A stretch of DNA of 64,000 nt from Chaetoderma sp. LZ-2023a (GCA_034401795.1 CM067373.1:37669443-37733442), one strand, 5' to 3'. Positions 23,727-31,734 are shown, numbered from the stretch's first letter. Notes: generated from the sequence alone by a model not told the origin. Translations and numbers: made by a program.

Positions 23727-24779
23727 ATACCTGATGTGTTCGACACGCATACTGTAGCATAGCCAAAGTAAAGTACCATCACACCTAATGAGCGAGTCCC
23801 AGCTATGAGGGTTACGAAGTTGAAGCTGAGCCGGTTGCCCTGATTTGGTGGGATGTCCCTGCCCCCGAGGAGGTGACGGCCCTCGAGTGCCAACTGTCGT
23901 TGCTTCCACTGGTTAGGCACAGAAGTGCATATTACTTAATTTTCTGTCTGTGGAGTTGGCAATCAGCCAGCTCGTGTACCTCACCAAGAACATTGGTCCC
24001 AGCAACGACAAGCTTGAAGTCATCTAGCTTATCCACCTGCTGGATGGCTCCTCCACTCTGAACCAGGACCGCAACAGCGACACAGTCGGATGCACCATGA
24101 TGCAATGTCAGCTCTACCCGTTGGTTAGCTGTGGCTTGGACCTGCTGGTGTTCTCGCTCCACATGCATGATCCACTGTTTGGAACCCAGTTTGCTTCAGC
24201 TCCTGGTCATTCTCGTCATGCCAGACATGAAGTCTTGGAGCATTCATCATCGCATCTGCGAGCAGCTCAGTGTACACCTGGAGGAAAGCCTATCCTGCAT
24301 GGCAGCTGAATTCACGTGTGTGTTCTCGAGGAGGGTTAAGAGTGGAACTGCCACAGGCTTCTCAACACTGGCCTGTAGTTCGAATTCCGTGAACCCCTCA
24401 TTGCACCCCACAGCATAGTACCCCTTTCCCTTCGCATAGAAGGTTGGTCCACGAGCCAGCGGACCTAGGACTCGGTACTCATCGTTCACATAGGTGGTGT
24501 CCATGGTGCTGTTGCTGTGCATGATCTCCCACCTGTTCAGAACCTGCGGTACCTCTACCGTCTGTTCTATTGTGCTCTGAAGCTTGAACTCGAGTGTCAT
24601 GCACTTGATCTTGTGGATCTGTGCTGAGATTGCAAAGTCAATGTACTTCCCAGCAGCGGACAACGGGTTCTCATCGTGTATACTGGTCGAATGACCATTA
24701 GGCAGTTCTTCGGAGGATCAGTGCGGTGCGATGTTGCGGGTTCAATGGCCCCATCTGGATGTTGCACATACTGCAGCAT
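23708..24779 (-). pseudogene. Capsid-like structural candidate (about 350 codons)
   Basis: The likely start is MLQYVQHPDGAIEPA at 24,779, preceded by TTTAAA (24,805-24,810) and CTATATACC. The frame then shifts near 24,660 into one with FAISAQIHKIKCMTLEFKLQ, LNRWEIMHSNSTMDTTYVND and GYYAVGCNEGFTEFELQASV, shifts again near 24,247 into a frame with NQRVELTLHHGASDCVAVAV and FKLVVAGTNVLGEV, and finally into LSFNFVTLIAGTRSLGVMVL, ending at 23,708. Alternating beta-rich hydrophobic strands and the size suit a jelly-roll minor or major capsid protein, but this is inference from composition; no signature motif is visible. At least three frameshifts. Confidence 0.45.
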
Positions 24780-24818
24780 GTTTAAGGTCTGGGTATATAG
24801 AGGTTTTAAATGGCTGCC
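24780..24818. promoter_or_regulatory. Divergent promoter
   Basis: TTTAAA at 24,805-24,810 lies between the minus-strand start (24,779) and the plus-strand start (24,819). A GGTATATAG box at 24,792-24,800 faces the minus-strand gene. The plus-strand gene has only the TTTAAA and starts 8 bases after it. Confidence 0.6.
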
Positions 24819-25709
24819 ATGTTTGGTAAAGTTCTCCAGCAGATTGTCCATAGGCAGCAGGACACATCGGCATGACAGTCAGCATGACAGCCACGGCGTG
24901 CACTGTGCCACTGTGACAGGGTCCGAGGACTGCTTCGTCACATCAACATTATCCACGAGCGAGCCAAGGTCACACCTCCATCTGATGCGGAGATACTGGC
25001 CGCCATAGAGGAAGAAGCGCCAGCTCATAGTTCAAAAGAACTCCTGACTCGGATACTCTACCGGAAGTTTGACAGACCCCAGGGCGAGGTACTATCTGAC
25101 CTACCTGTGCCCCCAACCAACAGTCCTGTTATTCTAGCTCTCCAAAGGGTGAGGCTCGCCCCCAAAGATCTACTAATGGTCAGGAAGTGGGCTGACGTAT
25201 TTAGCCTCCATAGCCAGGAAGAGCGAGAGAGGCTGGATAGCCTCCAGTTTAAAGCATATAATGCCCTCGGGGTCAGGGTTTTTAAGCACATCTTCAACCT
25301 AGCAGGGCGCAAGGAATTGGCCAGGGATCTGGCAGCATTTCTGAAATTACCAGAAAAAGAAGAAAAAAACAAAAACGAAAAAGGAACAAAAGCGACCTGG
25401 GAGGGATACCTCACCAAATGCCCCGCTAGCAAGTCAACGGCTATGGCCTCATGAGGAAAGAAGGTCTTCCGTGAGATGACCCAGAGGCAGAGAGTCCAAG
25501 ATACGGACCCTCACTGGAAAGAGTTTCAGCGACAGTATAATCTTACTCCACCTGACGAAGTAGCTTCTAACGAAGGTCCTCAAGGAGCGGAGACCGCGGA
25601 GGAAGTAGCTTCTGCTGAAGTAGCTTCTGATGAAGGTCGTCAAGCAGCGTAGACCACGGACGAAGTAGCGGAGCCTGCAGACGAAGTTCCTCAGCCTTCT
25701 GTTGAATGA
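24819..25709 (+). pseudogene. Polinton protein of 297 codons with four in-frame stops
   Basis: The family is not recognised. A single frame of exactly 297 codons runs from MFGKVLQQIVHRQQ to PQPSVE-stop with no frameshift, but it contains TGA twice near 24,873-24,890, TGA at 25,452 and TAG near 25,650. The middle is rich in charged helices (LLMVRKWADVFSLHSQEERE, GRKELARDLAAFLKLPEKEE). The last ~60 codons are an acidic repeat of DEVASNEG/EEVASAEVASDEG type. The start lies 8 bases after TTTAAA. The 3' end faces the ATPase gene with a 44-bp gap. Point-mutation decay without indels is the simplest reading. Confidence 0.6.
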
Positions 25710-25753
25710 AAAACAAGTTGCAGTGGAGACCGCCGCAGTCTCTGCTCAGTCTG

Positions 25754-26390
25754 TCAGCGATGATGCATAGAGCAGGCTAGTTTCCTGGCTGGATTCAGCT
25801 TGTAGGTGAAGGTCTGCACCTTTTCCAGAGATGGCTTAAAGTGTGACAGCTCACCTGTCTCCTTGTTGCTGAAGATGAAGCGGTCCAGCTCAGCTGCCCT
25901 CTGCACACCTGCGATAAAGGCTGTCGTATATGGTCTCGAGCAGGGCATGTCCACACTTGGAGCTGAAGCATAGCAACCGGGCATTGTGGCGGATGTCCGG
26001 TGAGATCTCGCGGGTGTACTTCTGAAAGAGGATGAAGACAGTTATCTTTGTGTGCCGGATGCACCTGGTGATGTTGCTGAGGTAGGTGACTGTCTTCTGT
26101 TCCATTGCAGGGTCATTGATAATTAGAACAAGTGGTTCTGTCAGTCGGGCTGCCAGCAGCTTCTCCATCAGTGCTTGCAGTTTCTGCGTCTTGGTGATTG
26201 CGCCATTGTACCATTGATCATTACTGTCAACTGCCACAGCGGTGGAGTCAGACACCAGAAGGATGTATTGAGAATGTAGATGTTCGGCCAGGAGAGCCTG
26301 CAGCAAGATGTTTTTCCCGTGTCCTGACGTGGCAATGATCAGCACCACCTGGCCAGCATCAGCTGGCCTACTTTCGAATGGTACAGACAT
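25754..26390 (-). pseudogene. FtsK/A32-like DNA-packaging ATPase
   Basis: This would drive DNA packaging into the capsid. MSVPFESRP starts at 26,390. A P-loop follows, VVLIIATSGHGKNILLQALL, with N where the family has S or T after GK. A Walker-B-like LVLIINDPAME lies ~65 residues later, then ITVFILFQKYTREISPDIRH and RLLCFSSK. A frameshift at about 25,920 separates the end, which continues as GVQRAAELDRFIFSNKETGE to 25,754. The restored length of about 212 codons fits this small ATPase family. The start overlaps the end of the upstream 92-codon gene by 23 bp and has no TTTAA/TATA box of its own, so it was probably expressed from the upstream transcript. Confidence 0.75.
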
Positions 26391-26646
26391 GCGTGTGGAG
26401 GATGGTTAGCACTTGGTCAGCGGTAGCCTCATCTATATCTGGGAGACTAAACATTAGTACTTCCTGCACCAGCTCTTTCGCCTGCAGAGCGGAGAATCCT
26501 GCACCTCCGGCGGCTGCGAAGGATGCGATGGAGGCGTCAAACATGAAATCCCAGCAGCAGCTGAGAAGATAGCATAGAGGGCCTGTGTCAGCACCCAAAG
26601 TGTCTAGTACATCCAGTATCTGTATGATACATAGACGGGAAGCCAT
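26368..26646 (-). CDS. Intact 92-codon Polinton protein
   Basis: Not recognised. MASRLCIIQILDVLDTLGAD starts at 26,646, downstream of TTTAAGCCCCCTGGATAGTC. It has a hydrophobic centre (ASIASFAAAGGAGFSAL) and a helical C-terminus (DIDEATADQVLTIL). The frame is uninterrupted. It ends inside the ATPase start (23-bp overlap). The upstream gene ends only 2 bp before it, and the stop codon of that gene lies in the promoter box. Confidence 0.6.
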   Translation of the reverse strand: MASRLCIIQILDVLDTLGADTGPLCYLLSCCWDFMFDASIASFAAAGGAGFSALQAKELVQEVLMFSLPDIDEATADQVLTILHTHVCTIRK

Positions 26647-26648
26647 GA

Positions 26649-27230
26649 CTATCCAGGGGGCTTAAACGGCAAACCAAAGAACCCTGACTTCTTCACCTCT
26701 GGTAGCCGGAGGATGGCGGTAGCACCTGTTTGGCCATCGACAGTGATATGGCTCAGGCCGAGGGTGCCTATCTTGAGATTCTCTCCATCCTGTCGGAATG
26801 AGCTCCGTGGTTTCAGGAGATCCTTAACCAGGTCCTGTGCATAGGACTCAGCCATAAGCTTGATGGCTCCAGCCTCATCGACTCCAAGCATACCTCGCAT
26901 TGTCGTCCTCTCCTTGATGTCCATCCCCTTGTATACAGTCTTGGCCTTGTTAATGGCTGATTGTCCTACCGTATCAGTGTTCCCGATAAGATCTTGGGCT
27001 GGGATGGTACCACGGATCTCCCGCGGGTCTCCCTTCTCATCGAAATCTAGGAAGGAGATAGGGGCAAAAGTGTCCTCTGAACCGAGGCATGCCTCGCCCA
27101 AGTGAGCAAGATCGCCTAGCTCTTTGCTTTCTAGGTCTGTGAGTGACAGAGTCATAGTGCTATATACAGATGGCTTAAACCTACTAGTCATACCCCCAGT
27201 GAAATAGTTGGGCATAGGAGGACCACGCAT
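26649..27230 (-). CDS. Intact Polinton protein of up to 193 codons
   Basis: Not recognised as a named family. Three starts are possible: 27,230 (MRGPPMP), 27,215 (MPNYFTGG) and 27,155 (MTLSLTDLESKELG). The last sits right after TTTAAGCCATCTGTATATAG, which matches the shared start signal and within the longer frame encodes FKPSVYS. The upstream part MPNYFTGGM also looks protein-like, so both may be used. The body is soluble and acidic-basic mixed, with FAPISFLDFDEKGDPREI and KIGTLGLSHITVDGQTGATA; it could be a core or capsid protein. It ends GLPFKPPG-stop, where FKPPG is encoded by the promoter of the next gene. No disabling change is seen. Confidence 0.65.
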   Translation of the reverse strand: MRGPPMPNYFTGGMTSRFKPSVYSTMTLSLTDLESKELGDLAHLGEACLGSEDTFAPISFLDFDEKGDPREIRGTIPAQDLIGNTDTVGQSAINKAKTVYKGMDIKERTTMRGMLGVDEAGAIKLMAESYAQDLVKDLLKPRSSFRQDGENLKIGTLGLSHITVDGQTGATAILRLPEVKKSGFFGLPFKPPG

Positions 27231-27408
27231 TCAGCGAAGGGAATAGGTAGCAGTGCTTAGGGTACTGGCCCTCTCTGCAGGGGCACGCCTTGTGGACGGT
27301 CCACCATTCCTGGGTATTGGCAATCCTCAGTCCATGTGCTCGACTATTGGCTACATACCGCCCTCTGGCATGCCATGCCTCATATGCTGCAGGGGTCTCG
27401 TGATCCAT
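27184..27408 (-). CDS. Small 74-codon Polinton protein
   Basis: Not recognised. MDHETPAAYEAWHARGRYVA starts at 27,408, downstream of ATTTAAAACCACTGAATAG. It is rich in Trp, His and Cys (TQEWWTVHKACPCREGQYPK). It overlaps the next gene's longer start by 47 bp in another frame. It could be a genuine small gene, or a first part of the next one separated by a frameshift. Confidence 0.5.
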   Translation of the reverse strand: MDHETPAAYEAWHARGRYVANSRAHGLRIANTQEWWTVHKACPCREGQYPKHCYLFPSLNAWSSYAQLFHWGYD

Positions 27409-27427
27409 CTCTCACTATTCAGTGGTT

Positions 27428-27922
27428 TTAAATGTAGGCGACGATGATCTCTGCCATTGCACTCATTGCTAGCCCTAGAATTGCGGCCTCCATTAGTGTA
27501 ACACGTCCACCCATGATCTTGGCAGCAACAGTGTAGGAACCCCACTGAGGGCGGTCTTTGGGATGGGGTGAGTTATTCCGAGACAGTGCCCAGCCACCCC
27601 ACTCACCACTGTAGTGAGGACAGCCACAGTGGTGGCAGGAAGAACCTCATTTCCCCCTGTCATCTAAAACACGGCCACATTCGCTGCCACGTTCCTGGTG
27701 ACATGGACTGCCAGAGGTTTTGCTTTGGTCAGTAACTCCTCCACATTCTGAAGACTCGACTGGCTCTCGGGCAGTTGCTTCACTATCTGTACCATTGACG
27801 TCATTGTTTAAGCACTGAGTATACAACGCGGTTAAACGTCTGCGTCCCCTGTCGAGAGAGCTAATAAGATCTTCCCAGTCTGCATCTGCCAGGTGGCTGG
27901 GTTGGTACTCAGGAATATTCAT
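27428..27922 (-). pseudogene. Polinton membrane protein, frameshifted
   Basis: The frame begins MNIPEYQPSHLADADWEDL at 27,922 after TTTAAGATGTCTCAATAGAG. The N-terminal ~85 residues are polar and Cys-bearing. A frameshift near 27,660 leads into hydrophobic EVLPATTVAVLTTVVSGVAG, and another near 27,545 into GRVTLMEAAILGLAMSAMAE, ending IIVAYI-stop at 27,428. The stop TAA is part of the TTTAAA box of the next gene. The restored length would be ~164 residues with two membrane segments. Function unknown. Confidence 0.55.
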
Positions 27923-27945
27923 CTCTCTATTGAGACATCTTAAAC

Positions 27946-28074
27946 ATGTCCGGGCTCATGCTATGCGAGAAGTACTATGATGTCTTCCGAAGGGAGTTGA
28001 AGGACTACAAGAAGAAGACACCAAATGAGCTCGCTCAGCTCTCCAGTGTTGATCCCAAGCACCATGATAGCTAG
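27946..28074 (+). CDS. Small 42-residue plus-strand frame
   Basis: MSGLMLCEKYYDVFRREL starts one base after a CTTAAA box at 27,939-27,944, shared in reverse with the minus-strand gene at 27,922. The peptide is basic (LKDYKKKTPNEL) and ends DPKHHDS at TAG 28,072-28,074. It fills the gap between two minus-strand genes. It may be a truncated remnant of a larger gene. Support is only the promoter-like placement and protein-like composition. Confidence 0.4.
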   Translation: MSGLMLCEKYYDVFRRELKDYKKKTPNELAQLSSVDPKHHDS

Positions 28075-28094
28075 GCCTGACACCACACGTAGAG

Positions 28095-28833
28095 CTACCA
28101 TGGAAAGCGTGTCATATCGACTGGCTGCAGTTTCGAGGCGCCTGGAGCTGCCGTGTCGACTGGCTGCAGTGTCAGGGTCGGAATGACTGTATGGCCCGTA
28201 CTACGCGTAAGTGCATTGATGTCAGTGTTGAAGCCGAAGTGGACACCGGGGGAACTCCCCTCGACGATCATGTTGTTATAGCTCCTGACTTGGAGGGCCT
28301 CAATGTTCACGATTGTGTTGCTCGGAATCAACCGTAGGTGTGGCGAAATAGCAAAGCCAAGTTTGTGACGGGCCTTCTGCAAGCCCTGCTGGAACTTAGC
28401 AATAAGACTACTGGGGTCTACCATGATGATCATATCCTCAACGAGACTGATGAACATGGCCTCGACTTCTGCTCCGCTGACACCATTTATGGAATGCCGC
28501 AGCTGGGTCTGTGCCATAAGGGGGCGGTAGCACAGTTCTTCCAGGGACTGGTTGATCCGAACGATCCCTGCTGGTGTGAGGTCCTGAGGTGGTGTGTGGG
28601 ACAAAGTACTTCTACACATCTGGATAATCCTGCCGCAAGCCAGTGATGTGCATATTTTGCACCGGCACTCCAGGGTCGGAATCTGGATCGAACGAGAATG
28701 TCGCTGTCTTCCGACGGCTTACTCGTCGGGGTGTTCGATAGGGGAATCCTGAGTAGTCACGTCTCGGGTCACTGTACATAACCCCTAGACCGCTGTTGTC
28801 ACCACCATGCCACCAATAGTCTGGGTGAGCGCT

Positions 28834-28884
<51 letters not shown>

Positions 28885-29365
28885 GTGGTCTGCTGGCCGC
28901 TGAGACGCTATGACTGTTGAGCTGTAGGTCGAAGGCATTTGTATCAGGGAGGCTTGCACCCAGCTCATGGAGGATTCGTCGCACCTTGAAGTACGCATGG
29001 AATCTGAGACAGCTGGCGATGAGCACAGCTTCAGGAGTACCAGAATAGGAGTGAAGCAGGGTAGAATTTACTCCACATCCTGCCATGGCACACCACACAG
29101 CAAAGTTCAGCTGCTGATTCCAGTATGAGAGGCTTGGAGCAGCCATCCAAGTATGAGCTTGATTCGCATCCTTGATGGTGATGGGGCGGTTGGTCAGCGG
29201 TCGTGGGTTGACGGAGAAGCTGGTTCGGGACCGTCCATCCACTGTGATGAAGAACGGTGTTGGCTCTGGTATATCATGCAGTAGACCTCTCAGGCCAGTC
29301 AAGGGTGTACCCAGGAGGGGCGGTTGGCTCAGGATGACTTTCATGAGGTTCAGTGGGAAGGCCAT
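28095..29365 (-). pseudogene. Large Polinton structural candidate (about 420 codons), broken
   Basis: This is the largest non-enzymatic gene of the element and therefore a capsid candidate, but I recognise no motif. MAFPLNLMKVILSQPP starts at 29,365 after TTTAAGAACACCAGTATAG. The first frame (with SLSYWNQQLNFAVWCAMAGC) runs to about 28,890, where a GA microsatellite (28,837-28,884) reads as repeated Arg-Glu. A frame shift follows into HPDYWWHGGDNSGLGVMY and SFDPDSDPGVPVQNMHITGL, and another near 28,615 into LTPAGIVRINQSLEELCYRP, QTQLRHSINGVSGAEVEAMF and SYNNMIVEGSSPGVHFGF, ending at 28,095. A hexon-like fold can only be decided by structure prediction. Confidence 0.5.
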
Positions 29366-29515
29366 CTATACTGGTGTTCTTAAAGCTACCGTACAGGCAG
29401 CACACTATTTGTAGTCGTCTCGACTACAGAGACCAGCGAGGCGACCTCGCCATAACATCTCATTTTTTAACTCCTCCATATCAACCCGCCCGCTGGAGCC
29501 TTTGAGGTATTGCTG

Positions 29516-30030
29516 TCACACTTTAGGTTTCTCCGTGTGGTACAGGGCTTGGACCTTCAATATATCGTGGTACTCTTCATTGGTTACCTGGCCATCCTCG
29601 AGAGCTTTGCTGACCCACTCATCGATAGTCCGTAGCATACTCTGTGCCAGTGCCACATACTTAGCATGCTTCTCCAGCATCCTTGTGATCTGCCGCTGCC
29701 CCACCCCCAAGCCCGTGGCCAAGACAGTGGCGGCTAGTGTCACGCCCCCAGCGGGATGGCGACGATGGCCCCTACCCCTGTAGCGAGAGTGGCCATAGCT
29801 GCCACCCCAGCACTGGCTCCAATCACACCCGCAGCAGTGGTTGTATGCACGAGGATGTTGTAGGCTGTCTTATATCGCCTGCACATTCTGCTGTACTTTT
29901 CTGCCTCATGGACAAGATTCTGTCTGATGGTATCTATCTGCTGGAGTCGCCAGCCGTGAATGGTACCACCCTCGTCAGCTGTCAGGGATGGGTATAGTTC
30001 TGGTTGCTTCCGCCACTCTGATTTTGCCAT
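29516..30030 (-). pseudogene. Maverick-type helical membrane protein, frameshifted
   Basis: MAKSEWRKQPELYPSL starts at 30,030 after TTTAAGCCTCCAGGTATAC. Seen in order: a helical, basic N-terminus (RRYKTAYNILVHTTTAAGVI), a hydrophobic Ala/Gly/Val segment (GVAAMATLATGVGAIVAIPL), a frameshift near 29,742, a second hydrophobic stretch, and a C-terminus KHAKYVALAQSMLRTIDEWV, then SKALEDGQVTNEEYHDIL. The pattern of two hydrophobic segments followed by a 'SKAL.DG.(I/V)...E(F/Y)..I' end is, as I recall, common in Maverick/Polinton elements of animals. Likely a virion membrane or capsid-associated protein. Confidence 0.6.
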
Positions 30031-30620
30031 AGTATACCTGGAGGCTTAAACGGCATCACCTGCAGAATCTGTGCATGAGTCATAGAAGGGTTAATTTTGG
30101 AGAGCCTGGAGAACCATGCCAGCTTGATGGTGTTGAGACAGACGTCTCTTAGACAGGGATCATCCAGCACTATGTCGGGTGCCATTAGCTTTCTGAGACG
30201 TGACATCTGGAACCTCACCTTATGACCAAGATAGTAGGTCCGCCGCTGGATGGCTTTCTTGGTCTTACACTTCTGCGCCATCTCCTCTTCCCACTGTATG
30301 GCATCTGGCTCATCCTCGTCTGCGGTCTCTGCTGCATCATCTGCGGTCTCCGCCACATCTGGCTCATCGTCGTATGTGAAGACATCGTCCCACTTACTCT
30401 CCTCAAGGAGGGCCTGCCAGTATCTAGAACCTTCACTGTTCCTTCGCCTCCTTGCAATGCTCACGTTCTGTTGATACCAGCTCTCCCGTTGTAGTTGCTC
30501 TCCTTCTTGTTGACAGATCTGTTGCTGTGCGAGCATCTGTGCAGGGGTCATGAAGGGGCAACCCTGTAGCTGGCTCTTCATCATCTCGGCAAAGGTCAGA
30601 TGTTCCAGGTGTGATATCAT
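29982..30620 (-). CDS. Intact 212-codon Polinton protein
   Basis: Not recognised. MISHLEHLTFAEMMKSQLQG starts at 30,620, with a 4-bp ATGA overlap with the upstream gene's stop. The N-terminal third is Gln-rich (MTPAQMLAQQQICQQEGEQL). The middle is a run of acidic repeats (DVAETADDAAETADEDEPDA). The last third is basic (KCKTKKAIQRRTYYLGHKV), with SRLSKINPSMTHAQILQVMP next to the end. MPFKPPGILWQ is encoded over the promoter of the gene that starts at 30,030, so the two genes overlap by 49 bp. The frame is open throughout. Confidence 0.6.
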   Translation of the reverse strand: MISHLEHLTFAEMMKSQLQGCPFMTPAQMLAQQQICQQEGEQLQRESWYQQNVSIARRRRNSEGSRYWQALLEESKWDDVFTYDDEPDVAETADDAAETADEDEPDAIQWEEEMAQKCKTKKAIQRRTYYLGHKVRFQMSRLRKLMAPDIVLDDPCLRDVCLNTIKLAWFSRLSKINPSMTHAQILQVMPFKPPGILWQNQSGGSNQNYTHP

Positions 30621-30943
30621 GTCAGGTCAATGAGTAATAAGAGGGTAAACTCTAAATGGGTGACCGATACCCCATCCGTGCTGGCATATATGTTAATGGA
30701 GGGTCTGTCAAACAGGTGATTTACAGGTGTGAACAGGTTAGGACTGATAGCTTTCCATAGGTTGCTGTTGGCACCTGGGAGATACTCTATCACATCCTGG
30801 CCGACTTCTACCAGTGAGCTGCTGTGTGCACTGCCAAGAGGTTGATGTAGCACATCGGCGTGTATGTATGTTGTGCCCCACTGGGGCACCTCGAAGAGGA
30901 CCCATTCTACCTGGTACTGTCCCACCCAATCATCCTTCCTCAC
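30617..30943 (-). pseudogene. Polinton protein with lost start codon
   Basis: The frame reads RKDDWVGQYQVEWVLFEVPQ and then VGQDVIEYLPGANSNLWKAI, ending LTLLLLIDLT-type residues at TGA 30,617. It is open from a GTG at 30,943, directly behind TATATAG. No ATG lies in frame before a TAG, while at other genes of this element an ATG follows this box. The likely reading is that ATG has mutated to GTG. Otherwise the frame is intact for ~108 codons. Beta-rich composition; function unknown. The stop overlaps the next ATG as ATGA. Confidence 0.5.
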
Positions 30944-30954
30944 CTATATAGGTG
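30941..30954. promoter_or_regulatory. Palindromic TATATA box between divergent genes
   Basis: CACCTATATAGGTG is a perfect 14-bp palindrome. It lies at the start of the minus-strand gene (30,943) and of the plus-strand gene (about 30,956), so one TATA box faces both ways. Confidence 0.6.
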
Positions 30955-30955
30955 A

Positions 30956-31322
30956 AGATGTCTCCCTGACGAGGGTGGGTCCCCGGATCGGGGTTACAGG
31001 TGGAAAGCTTCTGCTGCGTCGTCCATTCGATGGACCAGAAGAAGCTGTTAACCTCCAGGAGGGCAATCTACAGGTAGATGGTGTGTCGCATGTCTCCAAA
31101 GTCAAGGGTGCTGTTAAACTGCTTCAGCGAGTTGGACTCACTAGCCCGCAAACGACTCATATAGTCCTAGAGCTACGTTTCTTAGCCGGTGGCAGAGTGA
31201 GGCAGCTAGCCCCTGCCCCTGAGGGGATGAAGATCACTATTGATCCGGATGGAACAGGGATCGATCTGGACCAGATATTTCTTGGGGGGTTCACTCTGTT
31301 CAGTTTAACTCTTCATATATAG
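30956..31322 (+). pseudogene. Plus-strand Polinton protein, 5' frameshifted
   Basis: Not recognised. After the palindromic TATATA box an ATG (30,958) opens a frame that ends after three codons. The neighbouring frame is open and protein-like for ~120 codons: VSLTRVGPRIGVTGGKLLLR, NLQEGNLQVDGVSHVSKVKG, LVLELRFLAGGRVRQLAP-like and ITIDPDGTGIDLDQIFLGG. A single early indel would explain this. The stop TAG (31,320-31,322) is the end of the TATATAG box of the next gene. Possibly a minor structural protein. Confidence 0.5.
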
Positions 31323-31324
31323 CC

Positions 31325-31734
31325 ATGATTCTCATCATACTGCTCGTGCTGGCGTCTACAGCAGTGGAACAGGGCACTGAGACTGCCATGATATTGGATG
31401 CCAAGGGGACCCACTTCCGCAGGATGACCCCCAGTACAATCCTTGGGTCGACCCCTTGCGGAGAAACATTTACGACCGCTTTCACCCATGTAAAGAGAGC
31501 GAGTCTGTCTGCCACTTCTATGGGGAGGAGAGGGTGGGCCGTGGTTGTCTGCTGGAGACCCCTGCTCAGCACTAGATTCTCTGCATAACATGTGAACATG
31601 CCAGAGTCTGCCGTGGTTCACATGCTAATTACTTTAACCTCCTCCCAGGTGAGCATTGTCATGGTAGGTGGAAGCCCCTATGGGTGGTCCCATTATGCCG
31701 ATGTGACTCTGGCAGAGACTGTGTGCTTGTCTGA
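31325..31734 (+). pseudogene. Secreted-type Cys-rich protein at the Polinton right end
   Basis: MILIILLVLASTAVEQG is a short, strongly hydrophobic N-terminus of signal-peptide type, starting 2 bases after TATATAG and preceded by TTTAAC (31,303-31,308). Then DAKGTHFRRMTPSTILGSTP follows. A frameshift near 31,465 leads into a Cys-rich frame: YDRFHPCKESESVCHFYGEE, GRGCLLETPAQH, a TAG near 31,570, then CEHARVCRGSHAN, GEHCHGRW and LCRCDSGRDCVLV, ending at 31,734. About ten Cys in ~90 codons and the leader suggest a disulphide-stabilised secreted or envelope-associated protein. The family is not recognised. Confidence 0.5.

Noticed and set aside
28338-28646. Plus-strand 102-codon frame
   Set aside because: Opposite the large minus-strand structural gene, with no start signal and no protein-like pattern.
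30864-30955. Upstream extension of the plus-strand gene at 30,956-31,322
   Set aside because: The extension is a shadow of the minus-strand gene at 30,617-30,943. The shared TATATA palindrome indicates starts on either side of it.
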